From: Solirubrobacterales bacterium 70-9
GTDB lineage: Bacteria; Actinomycetota; Thermoleophilia; Solirubrobacterales; 70-9
Assembly: GCA_001898095.1 (NCBI GenBank)
Contig: MKSH01000141.1
Coordinates: 8,221-14,247, forward strand
Reading direction: 5' to 3'
Length of the DNA stretch: 6,027 bases
The notes under the pieces are model-generated. The model made no database searches and was not told the DNA's origin. It was given only the letters and a program-made list of their open reading frames with translations. Made by a program: the position numbers and the translations under genes. Shown one piece after another: positions 5,504 through 6,027 of the stretch (position 1 is its first letter; each line of letters begins with the position of its first letter).

Positions 5504-6027
5504 TGGAGGTCGCGACGACGCCGGGGATCTCGGCGAGCATCGAGATGTCGAACGTCTCGAAGACGTTCCGCCAGGGCAACCGCGGGGTCCAGGTCCTGAA
5601 GGACATCCAGTTCGACGCCAAGCCGGGCGAGTTCGTCTCCGTGATCGGGCCCAGCGGCTGCGGCAAGTCGACCCTCTTCAAGCTGGTCGCGGGGCTCGAG
5701 CGCGCCGACACCGGGACGACGACGATCAACGGCAAGCCGCTGAAGCAGTCCGATCACCCTGTGGCCTACATGCCGCAGAAGGACCTCCTGCTGCCATGGC
5801 GCTCGGTGATCCGCAACGTGACGATGCCGCTGGAGATCGCCGGGATGTCGAAGGGCGAGGCGATCGATAAGGCGAAGACGCTGTTCCCGGTGTTCGGCCT
5901 CGAGGGCTTCGAGGACGCCTACCCGTTCACCCTCTCGGGCGGCATGCGGCAGCGCGCGGCGCTGATGCGGACGGTGATCCAGGAGCGGCCGCTGATGCTC
6001 CTCGACGAGCCCTTCGGCGCCCTCGAC
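5503..6027 (+). CDS. ABC transporter ATPase, SsuB/TauB/ThiZ type, 3' end cut by the window
   Basis: The frame runs from ATG 5503 to the window end without a stop, giving the first 175 residues of a protein usually about 250-270 long. It carries the full set of early ATPase motifs: Walker A GPSGCGKST (49-57), the Q-loop Gln92 in YMPQKDLLLPWR (89-100), signature LSGGMRQR (144-151), Walker B LMLLDEP (164-170) and the D-loop start FGALD (171-175). The switch histidine lies beyond the window. LLLPWRSVIRNV after the Q-loop is typical of the nitrate/sulfonate/taurine group, which agrees with the permease. The start overlaps the permease stop by one base (TGATG). The enzyme hydrolyses ATP on the cytosolic face to power import through its partner permease. 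Confidence 0.95.
   Translation, partial: MEVATTPGISASIEMSNVSKTFRQGNRGVQVLKDIQFDAKPGEFVSVIGPSGCGKSTLFKLVAGLERADTGTTTINGKPLKQSDHPVAYMPQKDLLLPWRSVIRNVTMPLEIAGMSKGEAIDKAKTLFPVFGLEGFEDAYPFTLSGGMRQRAALMRTVIQERPLMLLDEPFGALD

Noticed and set aside
5496..5870. + frame of 124 codons at the start of the ATPase gene
   Set aside because: It is an out-of-frame shadow; the frame from 5503 carries Walker A, Q-loop, signature and Walker B motifs.

Overview
The window is strongly G+C-rich throughout, with G or C in nearly every third codon position. All seven genes lie on the + strand, head to tail, and several overlap by 1 to 4 bases. This packing, a GTG start that looks leaderless behind a TATGAT -10 box, and the style of the proteins suggest an Actinomycetota chromosome. 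A Thermoleophilia/Solirubrobacterales-like organism is my guess; the sequence does not prove it.

Layout. (1) 1-318 is the C-terminal end of a medium-chain (zinc-type) alcohol dehydrogenase. (2) 318-1874 is a complete metal-dependent amidohydrolase of the AtzA/TrzN/SAH-deaminase/cytosine-deaminase branch, overlapping gene 1 by one base. (3) After a 20-base gap holding a candidate promoter, 1895-2581 is a GntR-family regulator of the FCD (FadR C-terminal domain) class. (4) 2581-3696, overlapping by one base, is a C45-type Ntn-hydrolase related to acyl-CoA:6-aminopenicillanate acyltransferase. (5) 3693-4589, overlapping by four bases, is a CE4 (polysaccharide-deacetylase-fold) hydrolase of the HpPgdA/cyclic-imidase-like type. 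(6) After a 41-base gap with a second TATGAT box and a near-palindrome, 4631-5503 is an SsuC/TauC/ThiX-type ABC permease. (7) 5503-6027, overlapping by one base, is the matching ABC ATPase, cut by the window end just after Walker B. No stretch over 300 bases lacks a gene, and I see no RNA genes, mobile elements or CRISPR arrays.

How the genes may work together (inference). Three different C-N bond hydrolases (amidohydrolase, C45 Ntn-amidase/acyltransferase, CE4 imidase-like), a dehydrogenase, an FCD-type metabolite-responsive regulator and a small-molecule importer fit an inducible catabolic locus for a nitrogen-containing organic compound, plausibly a heterocycle, cyclic imide/ureide or N-acyl compound. 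The solute-binding protein expected for this importer is not in the window and may lie downstream. The substrate cannot be named from sequence alone.
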